Shown piece after piece: positions 1 to 14,900 of a stretch of DNA of 64,000 nt. The translations under genes were made by a program, and so were the position numbers. Positions within the stretch are counted from its first letter, which is position 1. Each line of letters opens with the position of its first letter. The stretch comes from Meandrina meandrites (Eukaryota; Cnidaria; Anthozoa; Scleractinia; Meandrinidae). The DNA is taken from the NCBI GenBank assembly GCA_963693305.1, contig OY855904.1, positions 15,895,496 to 15,959,495 on the forward strand, read 5' to 3'. The notes beneath the pieces are model-generated. The model saw only the letters and a program-made list of their open reading frames with translations. It did no database searches and was not told the origin of the DNA.

Positions 1-310
1 TCACGAAATGTCCTCATTAATCAAAGTTCACCAAAACACACCAAATTCTGTCAAAATATGAAGTAATATGGAAATGTCAAAAAACCCAGTCAAACATGAA
101 GTACGTATTAAACAATACTTGCGTTCAATGCTGGACATAAGTGACGGATTTGGTAATCATTTTCCACACTTCCAGGTGATTGAATATCCGAACTTGGACT
201 GACTTCTTTCGAATGAACGAAAATTTCTTTCTGCAATTGTCCGCCCTGTTTACTTACTAATGCAGAGGCCTTGAAATGCTTGATTTCACCGCGTAGCGCG
301 GTTAATATAT

Positions 311-448
311 ACTCTTTTTTTATAAGAACCATTTTTATAAGAACTTGGAGGCTGAGAATTGCCCCAGAATTTAAGATAATGCCTGGGCTTAAATTAGGAC
401 ATCCTCAGGCTCAGCCAAATTTTACGCGTTCTTATAAAAAAAAGAGTG
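311..448. repeat. Small inverted-repeat element (MITE-like)
   Basis: A 19-bp end (an ACTC then T-run followed by TATAAGAAC) at 311-329 recurs inverted at 428-448, giving an element of about 138 bp. No gene is seen in 1-578, which is intron of the RNF213-like gene whose 5' part lies to the left. The target duplication is not clear. Confidence 0.4.
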
Positions 449-578
449 TAGCCTCATAAACCGAGCATCTCAACCAAGTAGAATGCCCGATTCTTATATT
501 CACCTATGGAATTTATACTAAAGATATTTTGTCCCACCAGAACATTCACTAACTTCAGAGTTATTTATTATTTTGCAG

Positions 579-3500
579 CCAATTCCCATGAAAACGTTAC
601 CGAATGTTTGCGGAGGTTGCTTAACAATTCAGAAGTGAAGTCGATTGTTTCAGAGGCCAATAGTGAGGGTGGCGAAGAGTCGGTAGTGAATTGCTATTTG
701 CACGACTTTACACACATGGTTTACAAACCTAACGTTGAGGGTGAGCTTGAGGTAAAAGTTGAACGTACTTTGCGTTCTGTCAAACTAACCTGTTTCATTC
801 TGTGTTTACAAATAGCTCTACTTCTCTTTAAAATGAAAAATGAGCTTCAGAATAACGAGGCGATATAAGCTTGATGGCATCTGACTAATAGTGTGAATAG
901 TAATAATAATAACGTCTGCGTTTAGTACCATGCTCGTCATAACACATTCTTGTATTGTAGCTTTATTTTTTTATAATCCTTAACTTATTAATAAGCAACG
1001 AAATGATGTCTGTTTTTGGAGTGAAGGTAACAGTACCATAATCCTTCACCTAGGTTGTTCAAAAAGCGATTATAGCTGCTGCAAAAGAGATTTATAACTC
1101 AGTCCAGAAGCCAGACGAGAGCTTTGCTCTGGATTTGGCACTGGTTCATGTGGCACATTCCCGTATTCAGCAGCGACTCAACTGTTTATCGCTCTTACTG
1201 CAAGTGAAACCTGACATCGTGCTAGACCTTCGAAACAGTTTCTCGTGGGATGAAAACGAAATGGTGAGTGGTGCTCTATCTGTCGATAACACGAAACTAC
1301 AGGTAAACTACATGCAATCTCGACCACCGGATCTTTAGGTAGGTCGTAGTCGGTCACTAACTTAGCCCAAATGCTCGGAATTCCTATTCAAGTCAATCAA
1401 CGCAGCCTCAGCAAAGTCATCTGATAGACGGCGCCAAAAAACTAGTCAGCTCCGTTATATTATAAAGAGTTATCCGTAAAGAATAAATTAAAGGCATTAG
1501 ATAAAATTTGCTACCTTAAAAACGAGTAGATGTTAACCAAAGAAAACTATGGTATACATAGTCTTTTCCTTTTTCAGACTGTTGATGCCATGGCCCTACA
1601 GATGTGCTTGGAGCGTATGGAGCCTTATGCAGAAGATGTTGAGGACGCGTCACGAAGGCAGGCATGGTGTGACCAAGTTTTGTCGGTGAAAGTACCAGTG
1701 GAAGAAACGATCAGTAAGAGTTCCACGGGAGACAAGGCACGCGTTGGAGAAAAAACTGAGTTAATCCTTACACAGTGCAGGTATGATTTCCTTTTGTTTT
1801 GCTGAAACTTTTGTTCGCTAACAGATCAGTCATTGAATCCTAACTTCCCCTTATTATTAATTTTAATTTTTGGATCCATATTATACGAATGTACCAACTA
1901 ATTTACCAGTACAAGGAGAAGGGCTTTCGAAGTTCAAAGAAGACTTGGCCTGAATGAACTAATCAAATTATGAATAAATACAATGCAAGCTACATAGAGT
2001 GTGCTTTGCGTAATAGGTACATTTCCTAGTTTGGTGATTTTTAATTTAACCGTGATCAATGATTGATTATGATTTCGTGATCAATGTTTGCGTCTCTCAT
2101 TTTCTGATGAAGCACGGCAAAACTTTGTTATCCTTAAATTTGTAGATCTTTACAGGGTTCAAAATAGCAGCCGGCTGTCGGCGGTAGCCGGCACTTTGAC
2201 GAAACTTGGCGGCTACTTTTCACCGAAGAAATATAAAATATCATGCCTTGATCGGGCAACTGAAATCAAAGCTGCTGTAAGTTGAAGGAAACATTTTATA
2301 TCAGACAATAAAGCAGCTATAGGGCTAGAAAGTGCGACTCACTGGTGGCTAATGCGACCAAAATTTCATCTTTGGCGACTAAAACTTCTGGTTTTGCGGT
2401 TTAGTCGCCAATGTAGCAACTTCATTTCTGTGTTAAGATGAATAACGGGCCGCCCCACCTTCTCAGGTATTGTGTCCCTCCAGAAAATTATATTGGAAGA
2501 TCTTATTTACTTCTCAAACATTCAAAATAAGAGAAGAAGTCAAATTGCTCCAATCCATTCTTTTGCTTTAAAATATTTTCAATTCGGAAAACTTGCAAAT
2601 GGCCAACTGTATTTGAAATCGCCCCAGAATGCTTTGCAAGCCTATGGGTACGTCATGTATGCATATGGATTGTGTCCCTTGAAAACGCATGGCTCTAACT
2701 TAACAGCCGGGAAAAAAATGAGCCTTGACAAAAAAAGCCAACAAATTCAGGCTAAAAACGAAATTTTATTTTGAACCCTGCTTTAAAAATTGCAGATCAG
2801 GAGTAACTGGAGCGAGTCCTCTTTTAACAAAATTCTTGTCAAGTCTTGATAATGTCAGGGCAATTAATAATTAGCGAAATAAAAACTTTTTCGCGGGAAT
2901 TTAACTGATAATCATGAACATGAGACTGAGGGTAAAGAACAAAGTGATTTTAAATAGCAAAAAGTAAACAAAAGGAAGCAATAGAAGTAGTATCTTATAG
3001 TACGTAATTCACAGTTATATAACTATTACCTAAATCACTCATCGATCGTATTAAGGCCAGTAATTATTCCCAAATTTGTCTTAGTCACGTGATCTTCATC
3101 ATGTAAGGATTTTGCTTTCCATGTCCATTTTCAGATGCATGTGGCAGCGTCTCAGTGCAGTGAGAATGTTCATTGAGCACGTATATCCATCGCATGTTGA
3201 ATTGGATCCTCAAGATTTGCAGAACATTTTAAAACTTTGGCGGGTGAGTAATGGAACTTCGACAGGAAAAATAAAATAACGAAACCATATTATTTTCTAG
3301 GCTGTGGGTATTAATCCCAAAGGAGAGATTTTTTCGTTGTCTTTTGTAGGCCCTTGGTGACAGGACGGACTTTTCAAAGACAGAGTCGCTCAGTACTGTT
3401 CAACGGTTTTTGATGAACTCCAGTGAGGATTCAATTCTAAGAGTGCAAGCGTAAGTTTGTCATTGGTGATTTGTAAATTAAAGGAAACGTTAACAGCTTT

Positions 3501-6500
3501 AGAACACTGCTTTGTATCTATCTGTAGATAGGCAGGAGTGTTTGTTTGTTTGTTTGTTTGTTTGTTTGTTTGTTTGTTTGTTTGTTTGCGTGTTTATTTG
3601 TCCCCGTAAGTATTACTGCGCACCCAACCTTTTCGGTATAAGTCTGTTTGAGAAACACTAGATATGAAATCGTCTTTCCACTGAAGTTAATACGTGTATT
3701 TATTTGCCTTTTTGCTAATTTCTTTTGTTGCAGAGACAAGCCTGAAGATCATCAAAACTTTCTTCACCGTTGCAATGCATTCTTCATGGAGATCGTCTCA
3801 GTGTTTTGCTTTGGGGAAGACGTGCGTTTCTTGGATCCGGAGGTATTTGAAATGCTCATGCGGTTTGTTACAGGGACACAGCCAAGTCGTGAAACAAAAG
3901 AATTTTCACCATTTCCTGAGTTTGGAACGGACAGTACTCCGGTAGTGAGATCATTTCTCTTACAGCAACTCATCAACTCCAGGTAGGTCTAACCAAAGTA
4001 GCTGGCTATCAATAGTATTTCATATGGAATCAGTTTCATTCTTATTCCGCTTCCTGAGCTTACATACATACATACATTCCCTTCGGCGCCCTATAAAGGG
4101 GTTCAACTCAGGCGCAAGAATAGAGAACCCATGTGCATGTTCAAAACGAACGAATAAAATCATGTTCATGTAAGTTATCCCTGCCCTCTTTGTCCCGGGC
4201 TTGGGTTCAACCCCTATGTAGGCGGGCGCGTAAGGAAGCGTTAAAGGACTGTGCTATTTTATGCTGGAGACGCATCCGTGGGAATCGAAATTGTGAAAAG
4301 CGAATTTACAAACAGAGTATATTTACAATCTGTTTCATTTCTTCCTTGTCATATTTGTTACGTTTTTATATTGATCGCTTTTTACATTTAACTGGTTCTG
4401 ATTGAGATCGTAGTCGCCTTTTTTGAGAACATATCAAAACTGCTACTTTGTTTATTGTAATGTAATCTTCTCCATAATTTCTACTCAGTGACGAACGGGC
4501 CAAAAAACACCTCGAGCGTTTTCTTGTCAAAGCTCAGGGTCTGTCATCAGAGGTGCCTCATATTCTGAACGTTAGTTTGCTCGCTGTGCAGTGCATGGAG
4601 GTACGTAATAACAGAATGAGGTCATTAATACAGTGGAACCCCTATTAAGCGGCCACCAGCTTAAAAGGGGTTCGTCGGAAATTAACATAAGGCCTTATAA
4701 AAAGGTCAGATTATTTCACTACAAAATAGCGCGGGAAGTATAGTATAGCACAGCACAGCACAGCGCAGCACAGCACAGCACAGCATAGCATAGCATAGCA
4801 TGGGTCATGTAGCAGCTCTCGTAAGGTCTCACATGAGTGGCTGAGAGAACAATAGAACAAACAACAAGAACAATGCCCCTAGCCCCCAAAACAATAGCAG
4901 CTGCTACACTAAGGGACCAGTAAAATTACAAGCTTACGAGAGCTGCTACACAACTGCATAGCATAGCATAGCATAGCATAGCATAGCATAGCATAGCATA
5001 GCATAGCATAGTATAGTATAGTATAGTATAGTATTATTAGCAATACATTCATCTTTTTTCGTGAAAAGCATACAAGTGATGCATTCCATAACTATTACAT
5101 AAAGAAACCACTTACAAAAAAAATGTGTATATTAAGATGAATTTTTTAAGAAGCAGTAAGTACTGTTTTGTATATCGCTCTGAAATACAGGTACTGTATT
5201 CTTACAATTTGCAGAACTCATATGCGAGTACTTTGGCAAAGAACGCCACCCTGGAACTGCAGATAAGTATCGGTATCATTACCAAATTTTGTCAAGATGC
5301 ACTTAAGATCCTGAATGAAGTCTTCACAAGTTCCGATGAACTTCAAGTGAAGTCGCTGGATGCAGTAGCAAAAGCGCGCTACGCTCTAGGCATGACTGCG
5401 GAGTTCCTGTACCTGAGCTGTGTCAGTGATGACGAAAAGTGGAGAAAACACGAAACGCGTGGTGCTCTGGAACTTCTTTTCAACAAAGTTCAGGCACTTT
5501 GTACATGCGGTCATTCCAGGTCGCCCGCTCTGTATCTGCTGAAGCAGTTAGTCAAGCGATACGGGGGTCACTGCATTGCCACAATTTCTCAACACGAAGA
5601 ACTTTCCTGGATCGTTCCCGCTGAATTCCAACAAAGACAGGTGAGGTGCTTATTTCATTCTGCTTGTTACATCATGAATGCTTGTTACGTCGACATGATT
5701 GAACTTCAAGTGGACTCACTGGATGCAGTAGCAGAAGCGCGCTACACTCTAGGCATGACTGCGGAGTTCCTGTACCTGAGCTGTGTTAACCTGAGGATCA
5801 GGCTTGAGCTGTGTCAGTGATGATGAAAAGTTGAGAAAACATGAAACGCGTGGTGCCCTGGAATTTCTTTTCAACAAGGTTCAGCGACTATTCGCCATTC
5901 GCTATTCGGGTTTTCCTGACACCCATTGATCACACATGCTTGGCCGGCTGCCGGTGAAAATTAAAACCAACTTGGACTTGGAGCAAATTTCTTCTTCAAA
6001 TTTGAAAAAAGACCAGGTCTTAAAATGTGGGCTGGAGTGTGGTGATCCTGTGATTATACTATTATAGCAACTCCCGTTTTATCTTATTCTAGAACAATAG
6101 TAATAATTGACCACTTATTAAGTCGAGTGACAGTCACTGCTTGTTTGAAATACGTGCAGTGCAGTGCAGTAGTATGGCAAGGCATGATGGAGTTGAGCTG
6201 GAGTAAAATTCAAAGTAATTTATAAACTACTGATGATTGTCCAGATATTATTGATCAACAAAAATTAATAATTCAAAGCAATTATTTACAAAATTAAACA
6301 ATATAACATTTTCTTTATATTTCAACAACAGGATGATGGAATGACGCTAGACAGGTTCCTAGTGTACGGAGAACGATATCGGGAAGTGAGAGATGCTTTA
6401 GCAAGAGCAATCTTGAGTGACAACACAGATGAACTTATCGCGTCACTAGAGGTGAATAATGAGCCATTTTTAACCTTCTTTTGTGGTTGTCATACGCCTT

Positions 6501-8913
6501 TTCCCTTTCATTAATTGACGAACTGATGTTGGTTACGATAGCAATGAGACCATTGAGCGAGTTGTTCATGTTGCCTTGTAGTAAGTTTATTGTTGCCTTG
6601 CATCTCGTAACTCTACCGAGTCACTGGCAGCCGATATTACAACTGAATACAGGGTATATGTGATTGCAAAACTTACTTAACAACATGTTTGTTATTTTTA
6701 GGATTTAAGTGAAATACCAGGACACGCCAAAGATATCGTTTTACTGTTGGCTTTGTATCGAGAGGTCGCCGTGCCGCAAGGAATGTGGGCACAAAGCCAG
6801 CGGTGTCACCATGACGTATGTTGCAATTTGTCAGTTCATAGCGTAATGCATGGATGTTTATGGAAAAATGATTATTGAATTATGTTTACATTACACGTAT
6901 TTTTCTTATTATTTGGACATCGAAAACTGAGAAGTGTTTTCACTGAAATCAATTTCTCATTTTATGATTTCGTGTTACTCATGGTGAAACGATGTTTATT
7001 TTCATTAGAAATGTGCAGTGATAAGTGACATCATCCTGAAAAGGGGCAGATTCCTGTCTACAAATGTAAGTGGAAATACCAATTATTTTTCTTTACAAAT
7101 GAACTAAACATTGCGCAGCCGTAATATGCTTCAAGGTTTCAGAGGTTAGTACATTCAAACATCTCCCCACAGTCATCTTTATAATAAGTACACCTCCCTA
7201 TTACGGACAGTTTACCTGGTCCAAAGAAAACAAAAGTTCGTTTAAACTTTCAGCCTCCGTAATACGGGCACTCTTCCGTATCCCTTTGCTGTCCTTATTA
7301 CAGATTTTTGACTGTAGATCTTCATGAAATCCCATTTTTATATTAAATTAGAATTTATAAGCAACATATATGGTTGTACAAAACAAGTTGCAACTCTACT
7401 ACGTTTTAACGAGTGGTGTACTGTGGTAGTCCATGAATTGGTCTATACTACGGTAATTAACAATTATTCCATGAGCCCGCGTTGGATACGAGGTGGTAAA
7501 TAGCTAACGAGGCGCGAAGCGCCGAGTTGGCTAACCACTCGTATCCAACAAGGGCGAATGGAATAATTGTTTTATTAAATTCTTCTTTAGTATTAATCAA
7601 CTGGACATTTCATTTTGATGTAAACGAAGTGATAGTATGAGGAGACGGGAAAATTTGTGGCGCGGTGTTCACTTTTTGAGTTGAATGAAACACGCGAGGA
7701 AAGCGAGCGAGAGAGTTTTCTTCTGAAGATTTTCGTCGGAAATCTCCTCGTAAATCGTCTTTTCATCCTGGAAAATTGTGACAGCAATTAAGGTTTACGG
7801 GAAGATCCGAAGCAATAGCTTTTCTGGAAATTATACGCCTTGTGCAAGACGAGCGAAGCAAGTGTTTACATATTACGGCTCCACGGTTGTCATCAAGACT
7901 ACTACATTATGCTGAAACGAAATTGCACTCAGATTCGATGAAGTTTATTGAAGTATAAAAGGACAAGATCAAGATCGAAAGGTAACAAACTTAACTGAAG
8001 TGCTGAGCCACATTTACGTCTAACACTGAATGAAATTGTGTCAGTTTTCTGGTCTTCCCGTAAATTATTTTCTGCTTTTCTTTTTCGTTCAGTCGCACTT
8101 GTTGTACATTTACAAGTATAATTTTTCAGTAATTAAACACTTCGCATCAATCCTTTCAGTTTTACGTAATTGAGTCAACTATGGCATTTTGTGGTATTTG
8201 TGTGGTTTCAGGGAAGGCACTGTCGATTATTTCTTGTATAAGCTTATAAACCTCGCCAAATTTGCCATTTTTCTGATGGAACTTTCGCTTCTCGAAGGAA
8301 AATTTTTAAACTGAGCGGCACTTGCCGCACTCGTTTCCCATATAAGGTCAAACGCAGGTATAATGGCTGATCACCGAGATCTAGTGAACCAATCAGAAAG
8401 CTAGAATTGCATTATCCGAGGTTGAGAATTTAATAAATTGGTAATGTATTTTGTGCTATTGATATCTCTTGTAGGCTCGCCATTTGGCAAAGGATCTTTT
8501 GAAGAATGTTAAGGGACTGGGATTTCCGTTCTTTCCCGTCCAAGAGACACAGGGTGAAATAGAAAGAGCTTTGTCCGAGATTTTGTTTCACGTGGCCTCT
8601 GTCCTCCGGTGTATCGAGTTTGATGAGATGTTGGATCCTTTAAGAAAGATTTTACTTGCTCCAAGCGATATGCTAGTAAGTCGAAAGTTCTTGGCTAGCT
8701 GATGTGTCACAACATACAATAGCAATTTATATCAATTAATACGTCATATAAGGGGCACGCAGGATCGAGCTTTATTGTAATTAAGCATCACTAACGAGTA
8801 GTTACAATTATGCGCACTGCAAAGTTGCAACTCGACAAAATTTCTGACGTCAACATGCCATCGACGTGACAACTTTACCCCCTTACAAATGTACTTAATC
8901 CTCTTTGTGCTTA

Positions 8914-8977
<64 letters not shown>

Positions 8978-11900
8978 GGTAGCGTGAATTCATCCCACAC
9001 ATCTGCCACATTAGTCACTGATTTGGCAAATCATACGAAAACTATCCGAGATTGCCACGATTGAAATGCTTATATTGTTAATCTCATTCCTCGCAGCGTT
9101 CTTTTCTTCCAACTATGCCAGAAGATAGTTTTGACGAGACTCGTTCAGCCCTGACGGAGGATGGTAAATGGTACCGTAAGTAAAGTATCCTCTGCTAAAT
9201 CAGACATATTCTCCGCCTTCCTTGAATTTCAGAAACATGACCGATGTTAGCATGAAACCCATCCTCACTAGTTGAGAAAAATTTATTTTGCCTTATGTCT
9301 TCCTGCGGGGTAAGCGCTGTCGTAACCCGAGTCCAAACAAAGGTGTTTTAACAATGACGAGCTAGCTAAAATGACTGAGCAGGTTTTTGTTGCACTGATG
9401 TAAAGAACGAAAAAAGCTTTCTTTTTTCTATCAGCATGTCTGTAGATTTGGCAGTCTGTTTGTCTGTTTATTTATTATTACATTATTTCGTAGTGATTGT
9501 TAAAAAGCCTTCCCTGACTTCGCCATACATTGTAAAGTTCACTGTATATTAATCTTAAAGGAGAAGTTCACTCCAGAATGGCCATTTATTTTCTTTACAC
9601 CAATAAAAAGTTTCTACAAAAATATGTTATTCACCAAAATTTCAGCTCCCAAAGAGCGCTAAATCCCTACGAAATCTTTCTCTAAAGTAGCCCAACATTC
9701 GACAACTGAACGCCGCCATCTTGGAGCTAGTAATGTATGCGTGACGTCAAAGAGTTCAGCCTGAAGTTTAGCGGGAAAATTTAAATACTCGAAACTCCTT
9801 GTTTCTTTGTAGTGGCTTTTGTTTGTCAAAATGCCTGTTTCTGCAGCTCCATGTTTCTCAAACAGAGCTTCAAGAGATACAAAAAAAACGTTTCACCTTT
9901 CTTTCCTTTCAGACAGGCATTTTGACAAACAAAAGCCACTTCAAAGAAACAAGGAGTTTGAAGTATTTAAATTTTTCCGTATTTAAAAATTGGATGATAT
10001 CATAGAGAAAGTTGATCAATTCTAAATTTGGATGAAGACGTTTCCCCCTTATCCTATTTGTGCTGTCAGTATGACGTTGTGATTGACAGATCATGACCCT
10101 CTAGACTTTTTGAGTGCATTGACTATGTCTTATTCCTTTTTTAGAATGTCCAGCGGGCCATCGATACTTTGTCGGTGACGTAAGTATTACACTTCATTCA
10201 TTCATTTATTCAATTGCTCATTCTTTCATTCATTCATTCATTCATTCATTCATTCATTCATTCATTCGTTCATTCTGCCATTTAAATGCATTCATTCACT
10301 CATATATACCTGCTATTATCCGTTCGTGTCGTTATTTCGTTCATCCAGTTAAAATTAACTCGCATCAAGCTGGATTCATATATGCCATTATGACAATAGT
10401 ATCCTGCTACGTTCGATTGTTTCATTTTTTTGTGTTTTTAAGTGAAATTCATAACTACTCCACTGGGACTCTACCCGACCATATTAACTTAATCCTAATG
10501 GTAATCATTTTGTTTTCACTGTTACCTCCTAATAGTGCGGTAAACCAACTCAGACGCGTGATTGTCCCTGGTGCGAGTCAGGAGTGGCAATTGGAGGCGA
10601 AGATCACCATTTAGTTCAAACCAACAAACTGGCAACCAGGTGATCATGAAATTAAATATAAAGTATTGAAACGTCACTACAGTAATTGCTGTAGTTTATG
10701 TACAGAGTTTCAGTAATTTTTATTATTTTTCAGACATGACCGTTCTAGCACTGGGCATATCTTAGGAGACCCCCAGCGAACAATAATTGCAGAGCGGGAT
10801 CTTTCTCCCGCAAATGTAAGCCTACTAAGGGTGATTCTACATTCAGCCATGCTCGCCGGAGCCTACCAAGAACCCGAGGTAAAATCAGTGTTTTCTTTAG
10901 TCACGAAACAGCTTACGTTAAAATATGGATTTGTCTTCCGCCACAAAATCGATATCGTTCATCGATATCCTTTATTTCAGTTAGTAATCAGTGTCAACCT
11001 GGTTGCGTTGAACGACACATTTCGAATTCGTCTCTTTTGCAAATGGTCTTGACAGCACAAGTATTACAATTATTTTTAAAAACGCTGAACAACGCTTACG
11101 TTTTTGTAACATGTTTCGATGTTTCAAACATTTATTTTAAAAAACATCTCAATTGTTCTAGGAATTGTAGAGAAATAGGTATGCTTGTCAAATAGGATCA
11201 AAATGTCGAAGAGTGATATTTATGTACCGAGTTGCCATGATGTACGCCTCGAGCCTCCATGTGAGTAAGAAGAGTTCCCTGGTGACGTGATCTTCGCCGG
11301 TTCATTCTTCCACCATAATTGAATGATGGATTGAAACTGGAGGCAATTTGCTGCTGAGGAGCTTGCCTTTCTGCGTTAGGAGCGAGCAGCGGGGAGAGAG
11401 CACATTCACGGTCCCCGTTGACGGGAAAACGTCTCGGAATCTGAAACCTGCATCGCAGCTCTTCATTCACGTTTTGAAAACCACCACCAGTATTAACGGG
11501 TGCCTCTCTGTTGCTTTGATAAACCTGTACATTTGTGGGTAGGTTTGGTTCGCCGATTTCCGAGCTAACGATATCTCGAACAATCCGCTGAATTCGCCCC
11601 TCTTCCGCCGCCATATTGCTGTTTTGCAAAGTCGTCCACTCACATGTCGGCCTCGACGTCATGCTCGCGAGATGCGGGACAGGTCATGTAGACTTACATG
11701 AAATACTGACCGCATGAAATATATATCGAGAAGAGTCCGTGAAATATTTATATCGAAACTGTATTGAAATATGTAAAATCATTTGACTGTTATATATGAA
11801 ACGAAAACAGGTCGCCGGATTTGAATATACATATCGCAGTTTTGGACATATATATTGCACTTTGGATATATACAATGTAATTTGGACATAAATATGGCAA

Positions 11901-14900
11901 CTCGGTACATAAATATCACTCTTCGACATTTTGATCCTGTTTGACAAGCATAAATAGGCCTTAGGGTCAATTCGCACTAGCGGACAAATTTTGTAACAAT
12001 TGGTAGATTTCATCATTAATGTGTCACTTGTTACAGAAAATAAGTGCGAATGCGTTTTTTGAGACCTAGAACTTGTCAAACAATTCAGGAAAACAAAGAT
12101 GCAGTTGTCTTATGATTGGTCCGCGTTGCAAGCGCGATACATTTTGTCAAACAATCGCAAAAACAAGTGCGAACGACTTGTTGGACAAGTGCAAATTTTG
12201 TCAAAACGGACAAATCTTCAAAGGGGCCGATGTCCTGCCTCAAGGCAGGACAAGTCATGACAAGTCGCATTCCAACGCTTCTCGTAATGCCAGATAACAA
12301 TGCGTTGTTGATTGGCTATTGTGTTTGGTCTGGACACAGGCTTACCAGACTGTGTTTGTGAGGTCACACCACGCCCCATATAAATATTCAAATTTTCTCG
12401 CTAATCGCTATTGTAAATATTTAAGCTTCCTAAAATCGGCTTTTACTGCTGTCTATTTGCAATTAAATGAATTAGAAACATTTTCGCAATGTTTAAGTTT
12501 GTTTTTACGCAGTTTTTTTGACGATTTGAAGCGTGCGAGAGCAGTTCTATGAGTTTAAGTTTTGACTCGTGTGTAGAATACTAATATTTACACAAGGCGT
12601 GCAACTTCCACATCCAAGAATCGGGTACCGCCTCTGGAATGTAGCCCAAAAAATATCTTTCCCCTACTCGCTTTAGTAAGAGCTCCCGGTCCTCGATAGA
12701 ACAGTCTTTGAACTATAATCTGGCCAAATTTGAGTCCAATCAGTTCGCGAATAGTTCTTTTAAACCTTGCTGGAATATCAAATTAGGTCGTAGATTTGCC
12801 GATTTACCATGATATGTACCAGTTGTCGGGACAATTTATGCAATTTTCGCTAAAATTGGTCAAAATTACTGCCTATGCCCGCCCTAGAAAGCAGAACGTG
12901 CCCCACTACAAAACCTCCTCTGGGACACCCCAAAGAAACCCTTCGGAAATGTCGACAGCAAAGCCGAAGACAACCGGGCCTGGGAAATTAATTTATTTAA
13001 ATATTCAGTGAATTTCCTGAGCGCTTATTCCCATATTCAGGAAATTCACTGAATATTTAAATTAATTAATTTCCCAGGCCCGGTTGTCTTCGGCTTTGCT
13101 GTCGACATTTCCGAAGTGTTTCTTTGGGGTGTCCCAGAGGAGGTTTTGTAGTGGGGCACGTTCTGCTTTCTAGGGCGGGCATAGGCAGTAATTTTGACCA
13201 ATTTTAGCGAAAATTGCATAAATTGTCCCGACAACTGGTACATATCATGGTAAATTGGCAAATTTACGACCTAATTTGATATTCCAGCAAGGTTTAAGGC
13301 CGCGCTGGACCCTTGCTATCATTATGTATGCATTTATGCACGAACTGCGACGACTGAAGCCGACGGCAAACGAAATATTCATGAAATTCATTTCTAAACG
13401 TTCTTTGTATCAGTAATTACACGTTATTGTTCTCAGCTTTGACAGCTTTGTGTCCCGTGCGCTGGAACGTAGCGAATTATCATACTTAGATTCACAGCTA
13501 TGAATATAGCGCACGTTGTTATAAACATAGACTCGGAAAGTCTTCGGAAGCGGCAAAACCTGCAATTTTGTGTCCAAGTTTTCTCCGCCGATACAGAATT
13601 TCATGACTTGATTTGCAGGGAACATAAACTTGGTGTACTCTATTGTGTTCTGGTCACAACGGATTTTTAAAATCCCTTTTCAAAAAGAAGATAGCACGTT
13701 TCAAAGTTTAGATTTCACATTTTTACCCTCTCAGGAGCCAATAACTCCTAGTAATTATTGAATTCGAGAATTTCGTTCTGACCAGAACACAAAAGAGGTT
13801 GTGATTTACCACTAGGTTATATAGTCGTTTAATTTGGTGCGCTATTCTAGCTGGAAACTTGGACACAAAATCGCATTATCTGCAGATTAACACTTAAGAG
13901 CTTGTAACACCTAATAAACGGTCATCTCTCAGTAAAACGACAATCATGATAAAATTCCATCAACCCCTATTATCCTTGATAAGTTTTGAAGGAATCGGTG
14001 TTCAAAATTCGAAGAATTAAACATTTACAACATGACACCCCGTCAAAATAAATTGCTAATGAATTTATTAATGAGCAAGGGTCCAGCGCGGCCTTAAAAG
14101 AACTATTCGCGAACTGATTGGACTCAAATTTGGCCAGATTATAGTTCAAAGACTGTTCTATCGAGGACCGGGAGCTCTTACTAAAGCGAGTAGGGGAAAG
14201 ATATTTTTTGGGCTACATTCCAGAGGCGGTTCCCGATTCTTGGATGTGGAAGTTGCACGCCTTGTATAAATATTAGTATTCTACACACGAGTCAAAACTT
14301 AAACTCACAGAACTACTCTCGCAAGCTTCAAATCGTCAAAAAAACTGCGTAAAAACAAACTTAAACATTGCGAAAATGTTTCTAATTCATTTTATTGCAA
14401 ATAGACAGCAGTAAAAGCCGATTTTAGGAAGCTTAAATATTTACAATAGCGATTAGCGAGAAAATTTGAATATTTATATGGGGCGTGGTGTGACCTCACA
14501 AACACAGTCTGGTAAGCCTATGGTCTGGATTGTACTAAAAAACAACACGCGAAATTTTTCCGTGATAGGCGGCAAAACATGTTTGTGTGCCGAGGTGAGG
14601 TCGTGGAAGGATGGTAATACCGGGGTTGGAACAAATGAATGCGGAGGGAACCAGTTTGTGCCGATAAATGCAGGGGAAAAGAAATAGTTTACTTGCGACA
14701 TTTTCCCCGCAGGTCAACACAAAAACATCACTACACGCGCACTTCAAATGCAAATCGTTTTAAATTTTTTCACCACGTGGACCTGCCTGATTATTTGATG
14801 TTTGGACAAGACGACCGTGCCGAGAAATGTACCAGGATGCCAGAAGCACGTGCAGAGCTATTGTAATAATAATTACACCTTTTGTTTTCTTCAAAATGTC

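Larger units (their letters stand above)
9097..10639 (+). other. RZ-type zinc finger of RNF213-like copy 1 (three exons)
   Basis: Exons 9097-9175, 10145-10179 and 10536-10639 join in frame to encode SFLPTMPED, then WYQCPAGHRYFVGD, then CGKPTQTRDCPWC and GVAIGG. This is the C-x3-H...C...C-x2-C pattern of the RZ (RNF213/ZNFX1) finger, which carries the ubiquitin ligase activity of vertebrate RNF213. All expected zinc-binding Cys and His residues are present. Introns fall after the aromatic WY pair and just before the CG dipeptide, exactly as in the copy on the other strand. Confidence 0.88.

Noticed and set aside
2088..2420. 65-codon ORF and an adjacent GTCGCCAA-rich tract
   Set aside because: Intronic and not in phase with the RNF213-like exons. 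It looks like a dispersed repeat with internal symmetry rather than an exon.
3694..3976. Alternative-frame and antisense ORFs over 3,694-3,976
   Set aside because: Shadows of the real exon 3,734-3,982.
12796..13261. Two identical 71-codon ORFs on opposite strands
   Set aside because: They are mirror images of one sequence in the inverted repeat of the PIF-like element. There is no domain and no independent support.
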